Below, piece by piece: positions 36,938 to 45,813 of a stretch of 49,421 bases of DNA (the stretch's first letter is position 1; each line of letters starts with the position of its first letter). A model generated the notes under the pieces. The model worked only from the letters and a program-made list of their open reading frames with translations. It was not told the origin of the DNA and ran no database searches. The DNA comes from Hellea sp. Its GTDB lineage: Bacteria > Pseudomonadota > Alphaproteobacteria > Caulobacterales > Maricaulaceae. The stretch is taken from positions 1-49,421 of the forward strand of contig JAHDGM010000017.1 of NCBI GenBank assembly GCA_020627655.1. Direction: 5' to 3'. The position numbers and the translations under genes were made by a program.

Positions 36938-37563
36938 GGTTTATAGCTGGTAAATTACGGCAATATTCCAACAGCCAGTCCGGGGCCGTCAGTATATCTG
37001 CGAGCTGGATATTGGGTATATTTATCATTGTCATAGGCGGCGGAGTGGAACTTGCTCATGCTTATTGGCAATCAAACGCATTGCAGCATGCGGCTAGGAT
37101 AGGCGTCAGAGTCGCGACCACTTCTGATAGCGTTGCTCTGGGTTTATCGGATATTACGGGCCTTGAGTCGGCTGAGGCCGGGGATCCCATGCCGGATTAT
37201 AAAATTATCTGCTTCGGGAAAACTCAAAGCTGTTCTAAGGGCGGCTTTGATCAGGTGGCTTTTAAAAAAGTTCTATTTGGCCGTGACCTTGACGGGCAAT
37301 GCAAATCTACAAATCAGGAGCGGCGCGGAATGTGCGATTATTTTGATCGCATTAAAGCCGATCAAATCACGATCATCTATGAAAATTCGGGTATGGGCCG
37401 TGCCGGCAATCCTGCGGACCTAATGCCTTTAGTCACTGTAAAAATTGAGGGCATTCAGAGGGACTTTGTATTTTTGGATATGTTTTCATCAAATATCAGT
37501 CAAATTCTCTTAAGTTCGCAGGCTTCTGCGGTCGCTGAGGATTTGAGATCGGGGGGGCTATGA
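36934..37563 (+). CDS. TadE/TadF-like pseudopilin
   Basis: The 209-residue protein opens with SQSGAVSISASWILGIFIIVIGGGVELAHAYWQSNALQHAARIGVRVA, a TadE/TadF-type hydrophobic anchor. It lacks the usual Glu+5 after the Gly-Ala, having a serine-rich stretch instead. The C-terminal domain has four Cys residues. Together with the two preceding genes it gives a TadE/TadF/TadG trio. It overlaps cpaE by four bases. Confidence 0.82.
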   Translation: MRFIAGKLRQYSNSQSGAVSISASWILGIFIIVIGGGVELAHAYWQSNALQHAARIGVRVATTSDSVALGLSDITGLESAEAGDPMPDYKIICFGKTQSCSKGGFDQVAFKKVLFGRDLDGQCKSTNQERRGMCDYFDRIKADQITIIYENSGMGRAGNPADLMPLVTVKIEGIQRDFVFLDMFSSNISQILLSSQASAVAEDLRSGGL

Positions 37564-38426
37564 TAAAAAAGTCAAACAAAATGCGGCTCGTAAAGCCAGA
37601 ATCAGATGTGCCGAGCTATGTTCAACAGTCAACGCGACCTGACCCGGTAATATGGGGCATAACAAATGCTTGCGGGGGTGCCGGCGCAACAAGCCTAGCT
37701 GTGCAAATGGCTTTCAGGCTTGCCACACAAAAACATAAAACATTGCCGTTTACGCCGCGTATAGCTCTGTTGGAACTGGATTTTGAAAATAGCGTTCTTC
37801 AGCAGTATTTAGATGTAATTCCGCGTGTAAGGGTCGATTACTTTGCGGATGATCCTTCTCGAGTTGATGCGGATCTGACTGAAGCTTGGATGATACCGAC
37901 GCCTTTTGGGTTCTCAGTTTTCAGCGCCCCGGCGGTACTTGATGGCAATAATCTTGTGAATCCTCAAACAGTTCTGGCCTTTCTAGATAATGTGAGCGGA
38001 CTTTACGATTATATCATTATTGATGTCCCGCGGATTTGGATGCCCTGGACACATGCTGCTCTTGGCGCAGCTGATAAGCTCGCAGTTGTAACAGAGCTTA
38101 GTGTCCCGTCTCTGCATCAGGCTTACGCTCGTGCGGCGGCCTTAATGGAGGCTATTGAGCCGTTGGATAAAATTGATTTTATCGTAAATAAATATGAGCG
38201 CCGTTCATTTCGCAGTAGCCTTAAAATCAAGGACGCAGAAAAGGCATTGGGTCCGGTTGAAACCGTCACCTTATGTGCAGAACATGTCCGTGAAGCCATG
38301 AACCGCGGTGAGCCGGTCGGGGCGACCCATCCGGAGAGCCGGTTTACCAAGGATGTCAACGGAATTGTTGGAGACTGGCTTAAAGAAACTCAAGCCCAGC
38401 AGCTGGCTCTGAAAGCCACGGGGTAA
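37560..38426 (+). CDS. cpaE: CpaE/TadZ pilus localisation ATPase-like protein
   Basis: The 288-residue cytoplasmic MinD/ParA-like protein has an atypical Walker A (ACGGAGATSLAVQ) in which both lysines of a normal deviant Walker motif are missing, as in TadZ-like proteins. IALLELDFEN and DYIIIDVPRIWMPW follow as the switch regions. TadZ/CpaE places the Tad machine at the pole. There is no N-terminal receiver domain as in Caulobacter CpaE. The CDS overlaps the upstream pseudopilin gene and ends 59 bases before cpaF. Confidence 0.9.
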   Translation: MIKKSNKMRLVKPESDVPSYVQQSTRPDPVIWGITNACGGAGATSLAVQMAFRLATQKHKTLPFTPRIALLELDFENSVLQQYLDVIPRVRVDYFADDPSRVDADLTEAWMIPTPFGFSVFSAPAVLDGNNLVNPQTVLAFLDNVSGLYDYIIIDVPRIWMPWTHAALGAADKLAVVTELSVPSLHQAYARAAALMEAIEPLDKIDFIVNKYERRSFRSSLKIKDAEKALGPVETVTLCAEHVREAMNRGEPVGATHPESRFTKDVNGIVGDWLKETQAQQLALKATG

Positions 38427-38485
38427 GGTCTTATTAAACCTGTTTCTAAACCTCACATTTAATACATTCTGATAGCGTCTGGTTC

Positions 38486-39976
38486 ATGGGACGCTTTTCC
38501 GACATTCTAAATAATAATACATCGCAGCATTCGGCTGCGATAAAGCCAGCGACTATCGTAGAAGAAGGACCTGAGGCATTAATTGAGGTTGTGGAAGTTC
38601 CCGTTGTGGAAACGCCGCCCCTTAAGGAACGCCGAGCGGTGCAGGACGAACAACAAGAGCTTAATGAAAAGTTTCTTGAGACGCGCATTCATTTACATGG
38701 TCGACTACTGGATGAAATTGACCTCATGCATCTCGAAGATCTGGACGAAATAGAAATGCAGCGCAGTATCAGTATCGTCCTCAGAGATCTCATTGAAAAA
38801 GAAAATCTCCAGCTTAACAGGCAGGAATTTAATACATTGGTCAATGGTATTATCGATGAAATGACGGGTCTCGGTCCTTTGGAGCAATTGCTGAAAGATG
38901 ACAAAGTTTCTGACATTCTGATTAATACCCATAGACAGGTTTATGTGGAGCAAGGCGGAGAACTTGAACTGAGCCCGGTTCGTTTTGCCAGCGAAGGTCA
39001 TTTGATGCGGATCATCAATCGCATCGTTTCAACGGTAGGACGGCGTGTGGATGAAAGCCAGCCTATGGCCGATGCGCGACTTTTAGATGGCAGCCGGGTG
39101 AATGTGGCGATTGCGCCTATTGCTGTAGATGGCCCGTTAGTTTCAATTCGGAAATTTTCAAAAACACCTTTTACGCTGGACAAACTGGTTGAGTTTAACG
39201 CGGTTCCAGATGTCGTAGCGCAGTTTTTATGGGCCGCGTGTAAAGCGCGAGTCACAATTTTGATTTCGGGTGGTACCGGTTCTGGTAAGACGACTCTGCT
39301 AAATGCATTATCGCAATCCATCAGCCATAAAGAACGTTTAATAACGATTGAGGACGCGGCCGAGCTTCAACTGCAGCAGCCCCATGTGGCGCGTATGGAA
39401 ACCCGCCCGCCCAATATTGAAGGGCGCGGAGAGGTGCGCCAGCGTGAGCTTGTAAAAAATGCCCTGCGGATGAGACCGGACCGCGTTATTTTAGGCGAGG
39501 TTCGAGGCGAAGAGGCTTTTGACATGCTGCAAGCCATGAATACAGGTCATGAAGGTTCTATGGCGACTTTACATGCCAATACCCCTCGTGATGCTCTGAC
39601 CCGTCTGGAGCAAATGGTGGCCATGGGTGATTTAAAGATTACGCCTGAGGCTATTGCGGGCCAGATTGCAAGTGCCGTCGGCATTATCATTCAAGCGCAG
39701 CGCTTATCAGATGGTCAGCGCAAAATAACATCTGTTTCGGAGATAACCGGGATGGAGGGTTCGATAATTCAGATGCAAGAAATTTTCAATTACACTCGGA
39801 CAGGCACAGGACCAAATCATGAGGTCATTGGTGAGTTCAGAGCCACAGGTATTAGGCCGCATTGTTTGCCGGAAATTATCACGCGCAGTATTCCGCTTCC
39901 AGAAGGGTTATTTGAACCCAAGGTTTTGCCGACGGGGAAAATTTCAGAACAATCAATTCGTGATCGATTGGGTTAG
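38486..39976 (+). CDS. cpaF: Tad secretion ATPase CpaF/TadA
   Basis: The 496-residue hexameric ATPase powers Flp pilus assembly. The Walker [17 protein letters not shown], the Asp box [14 protein letters not shown] and the Walker B/His box [36 protein letters not shown] are intact. An N-terminal helical domain ([35 protein letters not shown]) matches TadA. It precedes tadB by eight bases. Confidence 0.97.
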   Translation: MGRFSDILNNNTSQHSAAIKPATIVEEGPEALIEVVEVPVVETPPLKERRAVQDEQQELNEKFLETRIHLHGRLLDEIDLMHLEDLDEIEMQRSISIVLRDLIEKENLQLNRQEFNTLVNGIIDEMTGLGPLEQLLKDDKVSDILINTHRQVYVEQGGELELSPVRFASEGHLMRIINRIVSTVGRRVDESQPMADARLLDGSRVNVAIAPIAVDGPLVSIRKFSKTPFTLDKLVEFNAVPDVVAQFLWAACKARVTILISGGTGSGKTTLLNALSQSISHKERLITIEDAAELQLQQPHVARMETRPPNIEGRGEVRQRELVKNALRMRPDRVILGEVRGEEAFDMLQAMNTGHEGSMATLHANTPRDALTRLEQMVAMGDLKITPEAIAGQIASAVGIIIQAQRLSDGQRKITSVSEITGMEGSIIQMQEIFNYTRTGTGPNHEVIGEFRATGIRPHCLPEIITRSIPLPEGLFEPKVLPTGKISEQSIRDRLG

Positions 39977-39984
39977 TTTCTATA

Positions 39985-40944
39985 ATGTCGTCTACGCCAT
40001 CAATTATCCTTTATGTATTGGTATTTGCATGCGCTTTTTTGGCTTTGCAGGCCGTACTAGGAACGGCTTTGGAGGCTCGGCAGAATAATCGCCACGCAAA
40101 TAAACACAGTGCCAGACAAAGTAATTTTGAAACACCACAGGCATTGCTGGCTAAAATGCGGCGGGACCGTGGTCTCAGCAAAGACGGTTATTTGCGCGGT
40201 TTGAATTACCGGATCAGTAAAGCGATCCTGCAATCCGGGCTCAAGATCGGTCCTTATATGATCTATCCGCTGATGTTGTTATCAGGAGTGGTTTCAGCGG
40301 CTATAGTATATTTTTTCCAAAGAACTTTGCCGCATACAATCATAGCTTGGGTTTTAGGCACAGCTTTGCCTTTATTGGTCGTTTCTTTTTTTGTTAAGCG
40401 TCGTCGCCAAAAAGCTGCGAGCCAGTTGCCGGAGGCGCTGGACGTGGTCATACGATCCTTAAAAGCAGGGCATCCCGTTCCAGTGGCTCTGTCACTGGTT
40501 GGCCGGGAAATGCCTGATCCAATCGGATCAGAATTTGGTATGGCCTGTGATGAAATTGGCTATGGTGGGCGTGTGCCAGATGCTCTGCAGCGCATTGCCG
40601 ATAGAGTAGGGCATGAGGATTTTGATCTATTCTCGGCCATGATCAGATTACAGGAAAAAACAGGCGGTAACCTTGCCGAGCTTTTAGAGCGAAATGCTCA
40701 AACCATTCGGTCCCGTCAGCGGATGCGTTTGAAGATTAAAGCGGCTTCCGCAGAGGGGCGTGTATCAGCCTGGATTTTGAACCTGGCTCCATTGCTTCTG
40801 TTTTTAATTATCAAATTTACCGTTCCTGACTTCTATGGAGAAGTCGAAGATAATGTAATTGTCACATATGCGTTCTGGGGTATTGGCATCTGGATGGTTA
40901 TTGGAAACATGGTCATGCGGCGCATGATAAACTTCAAAATTTGA
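39985..40944 (+). CDS. tadB: Tad inner-membrane platform protein TadB
   Basis: The 319-residue protein has N-terminal hydrophobic segments and the T2SSF (GspF-like) domain: LPEALDVVIRSLKAGHPVPVALSLVGREMPDPIGSEFGMACDEIGYGG and EKTGGNLAELLERNAQTIRSRQRMR, then two C-terminal helices. With TadC it forms the membrane platform on which CpaF acts. tadC starts two bases after its stop. Confidence 0.95.
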   Translation: MSSTPSIILYVLVFACAFLALQAVLGTALEARQNNRHANKHSARQSNFETPQALLAKMRRDRGLSKDGYLRGLNYRISKAILQSGLKIGPYMIYPLMLLSGVVSAAIVYFFQRTLPHTIIAWVLGTALPLLVVSFFVKRRRQKAASQLPEALDVVIRSLKAGHPVPVALSLVGREMPDPIGSEFGMACDEIGYGGRVPDALQRIADRVGHEDFDLFSAMIRLQEKTGGNLAELLERNAQTIRSRQRMRLKIKAASAEGRVSAWILNLAPLLLFLIIKFTVPDFYGEVEDNVIVTYAFWGIGIWMVIGNMVMRRMINFKI

Positions 40945-40946
40945 TC

Positions 40947-41876
40947 ATGACCGAATTATCATCTTCAAATAATCTGATAATTATGGTGGCTCTAGGCTTT
41001 ACGGCTCTGGCCATTACGCTGATCTTTATGGCCATGAAAGAGGCCATGGAAGATAGTCGGCATATTAAAAGTCGTTTGAAAGGTCGCTGGAATACAGAAG
41101 GCAATGGGTCAATTCTAAAAGGGAATCAGACATTTGACGCATTTGCCAGTCATCTGACCTTACCCGATGAAGGGGAGATTTCGAAAATCAGAGCTCAGCT
41201 GGCTCGGGCAGGCTATTATGGGACGTCGGTTGTCAAATATTATCACGCGACCCGTATATTATGCCTGATGGTTCCTCAGCTTATATTTATGCTCAGCTGG
41301 GCTTTTATAGTGCCTCATATTGATCAGAATAAGGCTATCATTATCAGTTGTGCGCTTATTTTAGTCGGATTTATGGCGCCTCAAATGTTTATTCGCTGGC
41401 GTGAAAAGAAACGCAAACAGCAAATTAAAGACGGTTTTCCTGATATGATGGATTTGCTGGTTGCCTGTATCGAAGCCGGTCTGGGGATGAACGCAGCTTT
41501 GCTGCGGGTTACGGATGAAATAGGCGGCCGGTATCCAGCTTTGAAGTTAAATTTGGACTTGCTCAACATTGAACTGCGTGCAGGCCGGGAACGGCATGAA
41601 GGCATGTTGAACTTTGCTAACCGTGTTAATCTGGATGAGGTCAAAGCTTTGTCAGTTATGATGAAGCAGGCCGAAGAGATGGGATCCAGTCTTGGTTCAG
41701 CGCTTAGGACGTTCTCCGAAGATATGCGTAATAAACGGATGATGCGGGCAGAGGAAAAAGCTATGGCGTTACCCGCAAAATTGACGGTTCCGCTCATCGT
41801 TTTTATTTTTCCGGCTATTATGGTCATGCTCTTAGTGCCTGCGGGCATACGTATCGCACAAGGCATGGCGGCATGA
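40947..41876 (+). CDS. tadC: Tad inner-membrane platform protein TadC
   Basis: The 309-residue T2SSF protein has FPDMMDLLVACIEAGLGMNAALLRVTDEIGGRYPAL and MMKQAEEMGSSLGSALRTFSEDMRNKRMMRAEEKA, and a C-terminal hydrophobic helix (LTVPLIVFIFPAIMVMLLVPAGI). It is the companion of TadB. I chose the ATG at 40947 rather than an upstream TTG that overlaps tadB. Its stop overlaps the next start by four bases. Confidence 0.94.
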   Translation: MTELSSSNNLIIMVALGFTALAITLIFMAMKEAMEDSRHIKSRLKGRWNTEGNGSILKGNQTFDAFASHLTLPDEGEISKIRAQLARAGYYGTSVVKYYHATRILCLMVPQLIFMLSWAFIVPHIDQNKAIIISCALILVGFMAPQMFIRWREKKRKQQIKDGFPDMMDLLVACIEAGLGMNAALLRVTDEIGGRYPALKLNLDLLNIELRAGRERHEGMLNFANRVNLDEVKALSVMMKQAEEMGSSLGSALRTFSEDMRNKRMMRAEEKAMALPAKLTVPLIVFIFPAIMVMLLVPAGIRIAQGMAA

Positions 41877-42745
41877 TCCGTTACTTTACAGTATTCGTTG
41901 CGTTTGCCGCCTTATCGGGCTGCGCAACCGCGCCTAACATAGATGTCAGACCTGTCGAGATAGAGCCTATTACTGAGATCAAATCCGAGCCGTTTGATGC
42001 CCAAGCGACACTCAGTGCAGCACAAGATGACTTTAACGCCGAACGATATCAGGATGCCTTATCTGGTTTTGCCAAAGTTCTCGTACACAAACCAAAAGAC
42101 AAACCCGCTCTTATTGGTTCTGGTGAAAGTTTTTTAGCCCTTGGAGAATATCAAAAGGCCGCCATAATTTTTTGGGACGAACAGTTTTCAGATGACGAAG
42201 ATCAGGATGAAATCAGGATCGGGAAAATACTTTCAGGTGTTTATACAGATCGTTTTGATAATCCTCAAAAGGCGATAAATGATGGTCTTGTTTTTGCGCC
42301 GGGTGACGCACGGTTATGGAACGCCAAGGGACAATATCATGATCGGGCTGACGAGTGGATGGACGCTTTGGCGTGTTATGTACATGCCCTGGGGACAGAT
42401 AAATGGCGGTCTGGGACAATTAATAATATGGGGATGTCTCTTTTACTTCAGGAACGATATGCTGAAGCTGAAAGTAAGTTTTCACAAGCAATGAAGATCA
42501 GTCCGCAAACTGATATTTATGATAATAACCGCCGCATGAGCCTTATTCTGTCGGGACAGTTAAAAGCAGCTTTGATTGATATTGAAGATAACCGTGCTGC
42601 GGATATTTTAAATGATGCGGGCTATGTCGCCTTGCAAAGCGGTAAGTCTAAACGGGCCCGTCTGTTATTCCAAATGGCGCTGGATACTAGTCCTGTTCAT
42701 CATGTAAAGGCTGAAGCGAATTTAGCTCGCGTGAATGCGCTTTAG
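41873..42745 (+). CDS. tadD: TadD-like TPR lipoprotein
   Basis: The 290-residue lipoprotein has a signal ending LSGC and several TPR units, including FNAERYQDALSGFAKVLVHKPKDKPALIGSGESFLALGEYQKAAIIFWDE and NNMGMSLLLQERYAEAESKFSQAMKISP. TadD is an outer-membrane-associated TPR protein of the Tad system. It ends the operon and overlaps the convergent XRE gene by four bases. Confidence 0.9.
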   Translation: MIRYFTVFVAFAALSGCATAPNIDVRPVEIEPITEIKSEPFDAQATLSAAQDDFNAERYQDALSGFAKVLVHKPKDKPALIGSGESFLALGEYQKAAIIFWDEQFSDDEDQDEIRIGKILSGVYTDRFDNPQKAINDGLVFAPGDARLWNAKGQYHDRADEWMDALACYVHALGTDKWRSGTINNMGMSLLLQERYAEAESKFSQAMKISPQTDIYDNNRRMSLILSGQLKAALIDIEDNRAADILNDAGYVALQSGKSKRARLLFQMALDTSPVHHVKAEANLARVNAL

Positions 42746-43152
42746 TGACTATCCAGGGCTTCGACTAATCTTAAAACTGAAGCGCGTGTTTCCGGGTTTT
42801 TTATACGATCAAATGCTGTCACAAGGCGGTGATTTTGTTTGTCAAAAAGTTTTTCTGACCAGTTAACGTCTGTCTTATATTCAGAGGCATCCTCGGTCTT
42901 TTCATTTTCAGATGTAAGCCCTTCGAAAAAATAATTGGGCTTAGCGTTAAAGATAACACATAATTTCCAAAGCCTGCTGGCACCTATACGGTTTGCACCG
43001 CGTTCATATTTTTGAATTTGTTGAAAAGTGACGCCAACACTGTCTCCAAGCTCACTCTGCGACATATTGTGATTTAGACGCAACACCCTAAGGCGCATTC
43101 CGACATGCCGGTCAACGGATTTGCTTGCTTCACTCAACTTTTTTTGAGCCAT
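42742..43152 (-). CDS. XRE-family transcriptional regulator
   Basis: The 136-residue protein has a typical alphaproteobacterial Cro/CI helix-turn-helix: VDRHVGMRLRVLRLNHNMSQSELGDSVGVTFQQIQKYERGANRIGASRLWKLCVIF (about residues 13-68). A charged C-terminal part (VNWSEKLFDKQNHRLVTAFDRIKNPETRASVLRLVEAL) resembles proteins that respond to an unknown ligand or partner. It converges on tadD with a 4-base overlap, so it could regulate the Tad locus or adjacent genes, but no target can be read here. Confidence 0.9.
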   Translation of the reverse strand: MAQKKLSEASKSVDRHVGMRLRVLRLNHNMSQSELGDSVGVTFQQIQKYERGANRIGASRLWKLCVIFNAKPNYFFEGLTSENEKTEDASEYKTDVNWSEKLFDKQNHRLVTAFDRIKNPETRASVLRLVEALDSH

Positions 43153-43291
43153 TTATGAGCCCCGGAATTATTTTTATAATTTTATGTACAGGGGCATAGT
43201 CGCGTAAAATATGCGCGTCCACATATGTAAAGTTGAGAATTCCTTGCTTTTTTCAATTGAATACACTTTTAAAAAAAGCTTTTAAAAACAA

Positions 43292-43317
43292 ACGCGTAAT
43301 GGTTGCTTTTTACGCGT
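43292..43317 (-). terminator. Terminator of the 43337-46986 operon
   Basis: A perfect 8-bp inverted repeat (ACGCGTAA / TTACGCGT) around a 10-base loop. On the minus strand TTGTTTTT follows, so it fits an intrinsic terminator just beyond the coiled-coil gene. The same bases could alternatively act as an operator for the XRE gene. Confidence 0.55.
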
Positions 43318-43336
43318 ATAGAGGGTGTTGAGGGGC

Positions 43337-44806
43337 TTAAAATCCCCCGCCAGTACGAAACCCGCCGGAACGGCCACCGGAGGACCTTGGCGTGCGCGGG
43401 AGCCTTGTGCGCGGCATACGCGGAATAGATGTTCGAATGCGCGGAGAGCTGCGACGTCTGTGACCCGAGCTTCGCGGGAGCCTCAGGCCTTCTGTCCAGT
43501 CAATACCACCAAAATCACTATCAGAATATCGTCTGACTGTTCGTTGTGCCCGTTCAATCTGACGCCATAAACTATTGCCATCCATAGCGCCGGCAAGAAC
43601 CTGAACTAGCAAGGCCCCTAGAAGGTTTCCATCAAAGACGGATGAGGGAGCATCATAGCGGCGAGATTTGAAACGGCGCCTTATGTCTTCCAAATCACGA
43701 AGCGTTCGCTCATATTTACGGATAAGTTTTTTGGCTTCCTTCTGGTCGTCTTCCATATCGTCAGCCGCTCGGGCCAAATTAAGGATTTCTTCAATGGCAT
43801 GATCATCGGCACGGCTCGTGGTTTGGGCCGCAAGGCGTTTAAGGTCACGAATTTTCACGCGCTGCATGGCGTCTGATAAAATGCTGACGGCTTCCTGATA
43901 TGGCCCGCTTTCCCCTGCAGCCAAAGCATGGTGCTCATCTCTTAGCTCGCCATATTCACGTTCTGCAGTTGCGATTTGTTCGTCAATTTTATCAAGTTTT
44001 TTCTGAGCATCTAATGAGGCTTTGTGGCGAGCGGTAACGCCCTCGCGCTCTAGAATATCAGCTTCCAGTTTTTGCAGGGCCGCTCGTTCTTCAAGCACGC
44101 TGGCTTCGAGGGAGTTGACGTGGTTTTCCAGTCGGGTTGGAATTGCTTGCAGGCGGCGATAATTTTCTGCGGCCTTGCGATATCCAGAAATAGACGCGAC
44201 CCAGCTATCCAGCCATTTGGTTAAAAACCAACCCTTGGCTTGTTTTGTACCATATTTGCGGTTTTGCAAATATGTGAAAAAGGGGTCTTTTCGGTAAGGC
44301 ATGCCTTTTTCGGTTTCATCCTGCCGTGCAAGATCAAGTTTTTCGTTGGCGCGAATGACTGTGCTTTCTGCGGTTTCAACCCGGTCCAAAACCTCTTGAT
44401 AATGAAGATCTTTTAAGATTTTGACTTCAGCCTGAGCGGCGGCTTTGTCATAGCTATCAATTGCCTTTTGCACATCTTGTTCAGCCTTGCGGCGGTCGGC
44501 TTCAAGTTTTTCGATTTTGACTTGCTGCTTATCGATTTTAGCCAAGTTCTTTTGCTGAATTTTCTGGTGGTCGATTAAAAGCTTTTCGGCTTTACGGTCA
44601 ACATAACCCAGCTCCCCGCCGTCACCGTCTTCCAGCAATCCCAAGCGCTCTTTGGCTATGTTGTCATAGGCTGCCGACTGCTGCCGCCGTAAATCCAAAA
44701 GCGCCTGTGCAGTACGGTGGGGGAGCGCAGAAGCTTCACTGACCGACTGCCGGGCTTTTGCAATGGCCGTGTCTATATCATGGAGTGTTTGAAGTCCGCT
44801 TTTCAT
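43337..44806 (-). CDS. Long coiled-coil protein with basic R/S/P/G tail
   Basis: The 489-residue cytoplasmic-looking protein is dominated by coiled-coil sequence (for example DHQKIQQKNLAKIDKQQVKIEKLEADRRKAEQDVQKAIDSY and LEASVLEERAALQKLEADILERE). It ends in an Arg/Ser/Pro-rich tail of about 45 residues finishing RSGGFRTGGGF. No signal peptide or enzyme motif is seen. It is the last gene of a three-gene operon, one base after the DUF6384-like gene. Its function is unknown; a scaffolding or envelope-contact role fits the shape only. Confidence 0.8.
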   Translation of the reverse strand: MKSGLQTLHDIDTAIAKARQSVSEASALPHRTAQALLDLRRQQSAAYDNIAKERLGLLEDGDGGELGYVDRKAEKLLIDHQKIQQKNLAKIDKQQVKIEKLEADRRKAEQDVQKAIDSYDKAAAQAEVKILKDLHYQEVLDRVETAESTVIRANEKLDLARQDETEKGMPYRKDPFFTYLQNRKYGTKQAKGWFLTKWLDSWVASISGYRKAAENYRRLQAIPTRLENHVNSLEASVLEERAALQKLEADILEREGVTARHKASLDAQKKLDKIDEQIATAEREYGELRDEHHALAAGESGPYQEAVSILSDAMQRVKIRDLKRLAAQTTSRADDHAIEEILNLARAADDMEDDQKEAKKLIRKYERTLRDLEDIRRRFKSRRYDAPSSVFDGNLLGALLVQVLAGAMDGNSLWRQIERAQRTVRRYSDSDFGGIDWTEGLRLPRSSGHRRRSSPRIRTSIPRMPRTRLPRTPRSSGGRSGGFRTGGGF

Positions 44807-44807
44807 T

Positions 44808-45800
44808 TTACCAGTCCAGTATCAATCCACCGGAGGTCTCGATGGAGTATTCAGGTGATAGGTAGCCGCGTTTTTTTTCTCCGATGGTCGCATTTTGAAT
44901 AATCTGATCATCTTGTTTATCCGCGGCAACACGATTGAAAACGGACTGGGGTACGCGGACACCCCAGATATTGGTCCGGCGGGATTTTTGATCTTCCTCG
45001 CTGTTAATCAAAACTTTGGCCAGTTCCCCCGATGGAGTTACGCCCTCGACAATCAGATAATAATTGCGAACTTCAGTGCCGCCTTCGTCATTGATCCGAA
45101 AGACTCCACTATATTCATTGGGACGGGACACAATCCTCAAAGTGTAACGCTGTGACAGATCGCTTGAGAGCTGTTTAAGATCGGCTGTATATTTTTCTGC
45201 TGCCTTTATGTTTTTCTCGCTAATGGCAGTTTCGCCGAGTCCGTGAAGATCATTGATACGCGCTTTTAAATCATCGGTGGCGGCAAGTTTCAGCGCTTCC
45301 GCTTGGCTTTCATTGAGCTGCGTTGGCAGTGTCTCGCCCAGAAGCTTTTCAATCCGTTTGGATTCAACTTTCTGCGGACGTTCAAATCCCAGATAATTAA
45401 TGCAATAGGCGGCGCCTGATACGAAGAAGACTGTGTATAATAAAGGCAGCCATTTTTTGCGGTTAATATAAAATCTGGCCAGTGATGTCGAAAAACCCTT
45501 CTTAGGCGGCTCATAGACGAAACGTTGTTCTTCAAGAGCCATAACTCCATCCATCAACACTTCGTCCGGGACGTTGATGCCCTGGGCCTTATAGATACTG
45601 CGCAGGCGCTCAATAAGGGCTTGGCGACGATCTTCTACAGCCAGATCTTTTTCGATCATCATATGTTCGTGGCGCAGAGTATCAACCACGTCCATGGCGA
45701 GCATGACGTCATCCAGTTTTTCTTCGCTTTGAACGGATTTAGCGGCAGCCTGGGCGTCAGTTTCAGCCTGATGCTTTAATATATCTTCCGTATTTACCAT
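44808..45800 (-). CDS. DUF6384-like single-pass membrane protein
   Basis: The 330-residue protein has an N-terminal helical block (EEKLDDVMLAMDVVDTLRHEHMMIEKDLAVEDRRQALIERLRSIYKAQGINVPDEVLMDGVMALEEQRFVY). I associate this block with the DUF6384 family, without being able to check. A single membrane helix (WLPLLYTVFFVSGAAYCINYL) follows, then a coiled region and a beta-looking C-terminal domain ending SIETSGGLILDW. I chose the ATG at 45800, which follows the upstream stop; the ribosome site is weak, suggesting coupling. It is the middle gene of the operon. Confidence 0.78.
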   Translation of the reverse strand: MVNTEDILKHQAETDAQAAAKSVQSEEKLDDVMLAMDVVDTLRHEHMMIEKDLAVEDRRQALIERLRSIYKAQGINVPDEVLMDGVMALEEQRFVYEPPKKGFSTSLARFYINRKKWLPLLYTVFFVSGAAYCINYLGFERPQKVESKRIEKLLGETLPTQLNESQAEALKLAATDDLKARINDLHGLGETAISEKNIKAAEKYTADLKQLSSDLSQRYTLRIVSRPNEYSGVFRINDEGGTEVRNYYLIVEGVTPSGELAKVLINSEEDQKSRRTNIWGVRVPQSVFNRVAADKQDDQIIQNATIGEKKRGYLSPEYSIETSGGLILDW

Positions 45801-45813
45801 CAGGTTGGCAAAC

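Noticed and set aside
43269-43285. CtrA site (TTAA-N7-TTAA) near the XRE regulator
   Set aside because: The two TTAA boxes are separated by nine bases, not seven, in an A/T-rich stretch.
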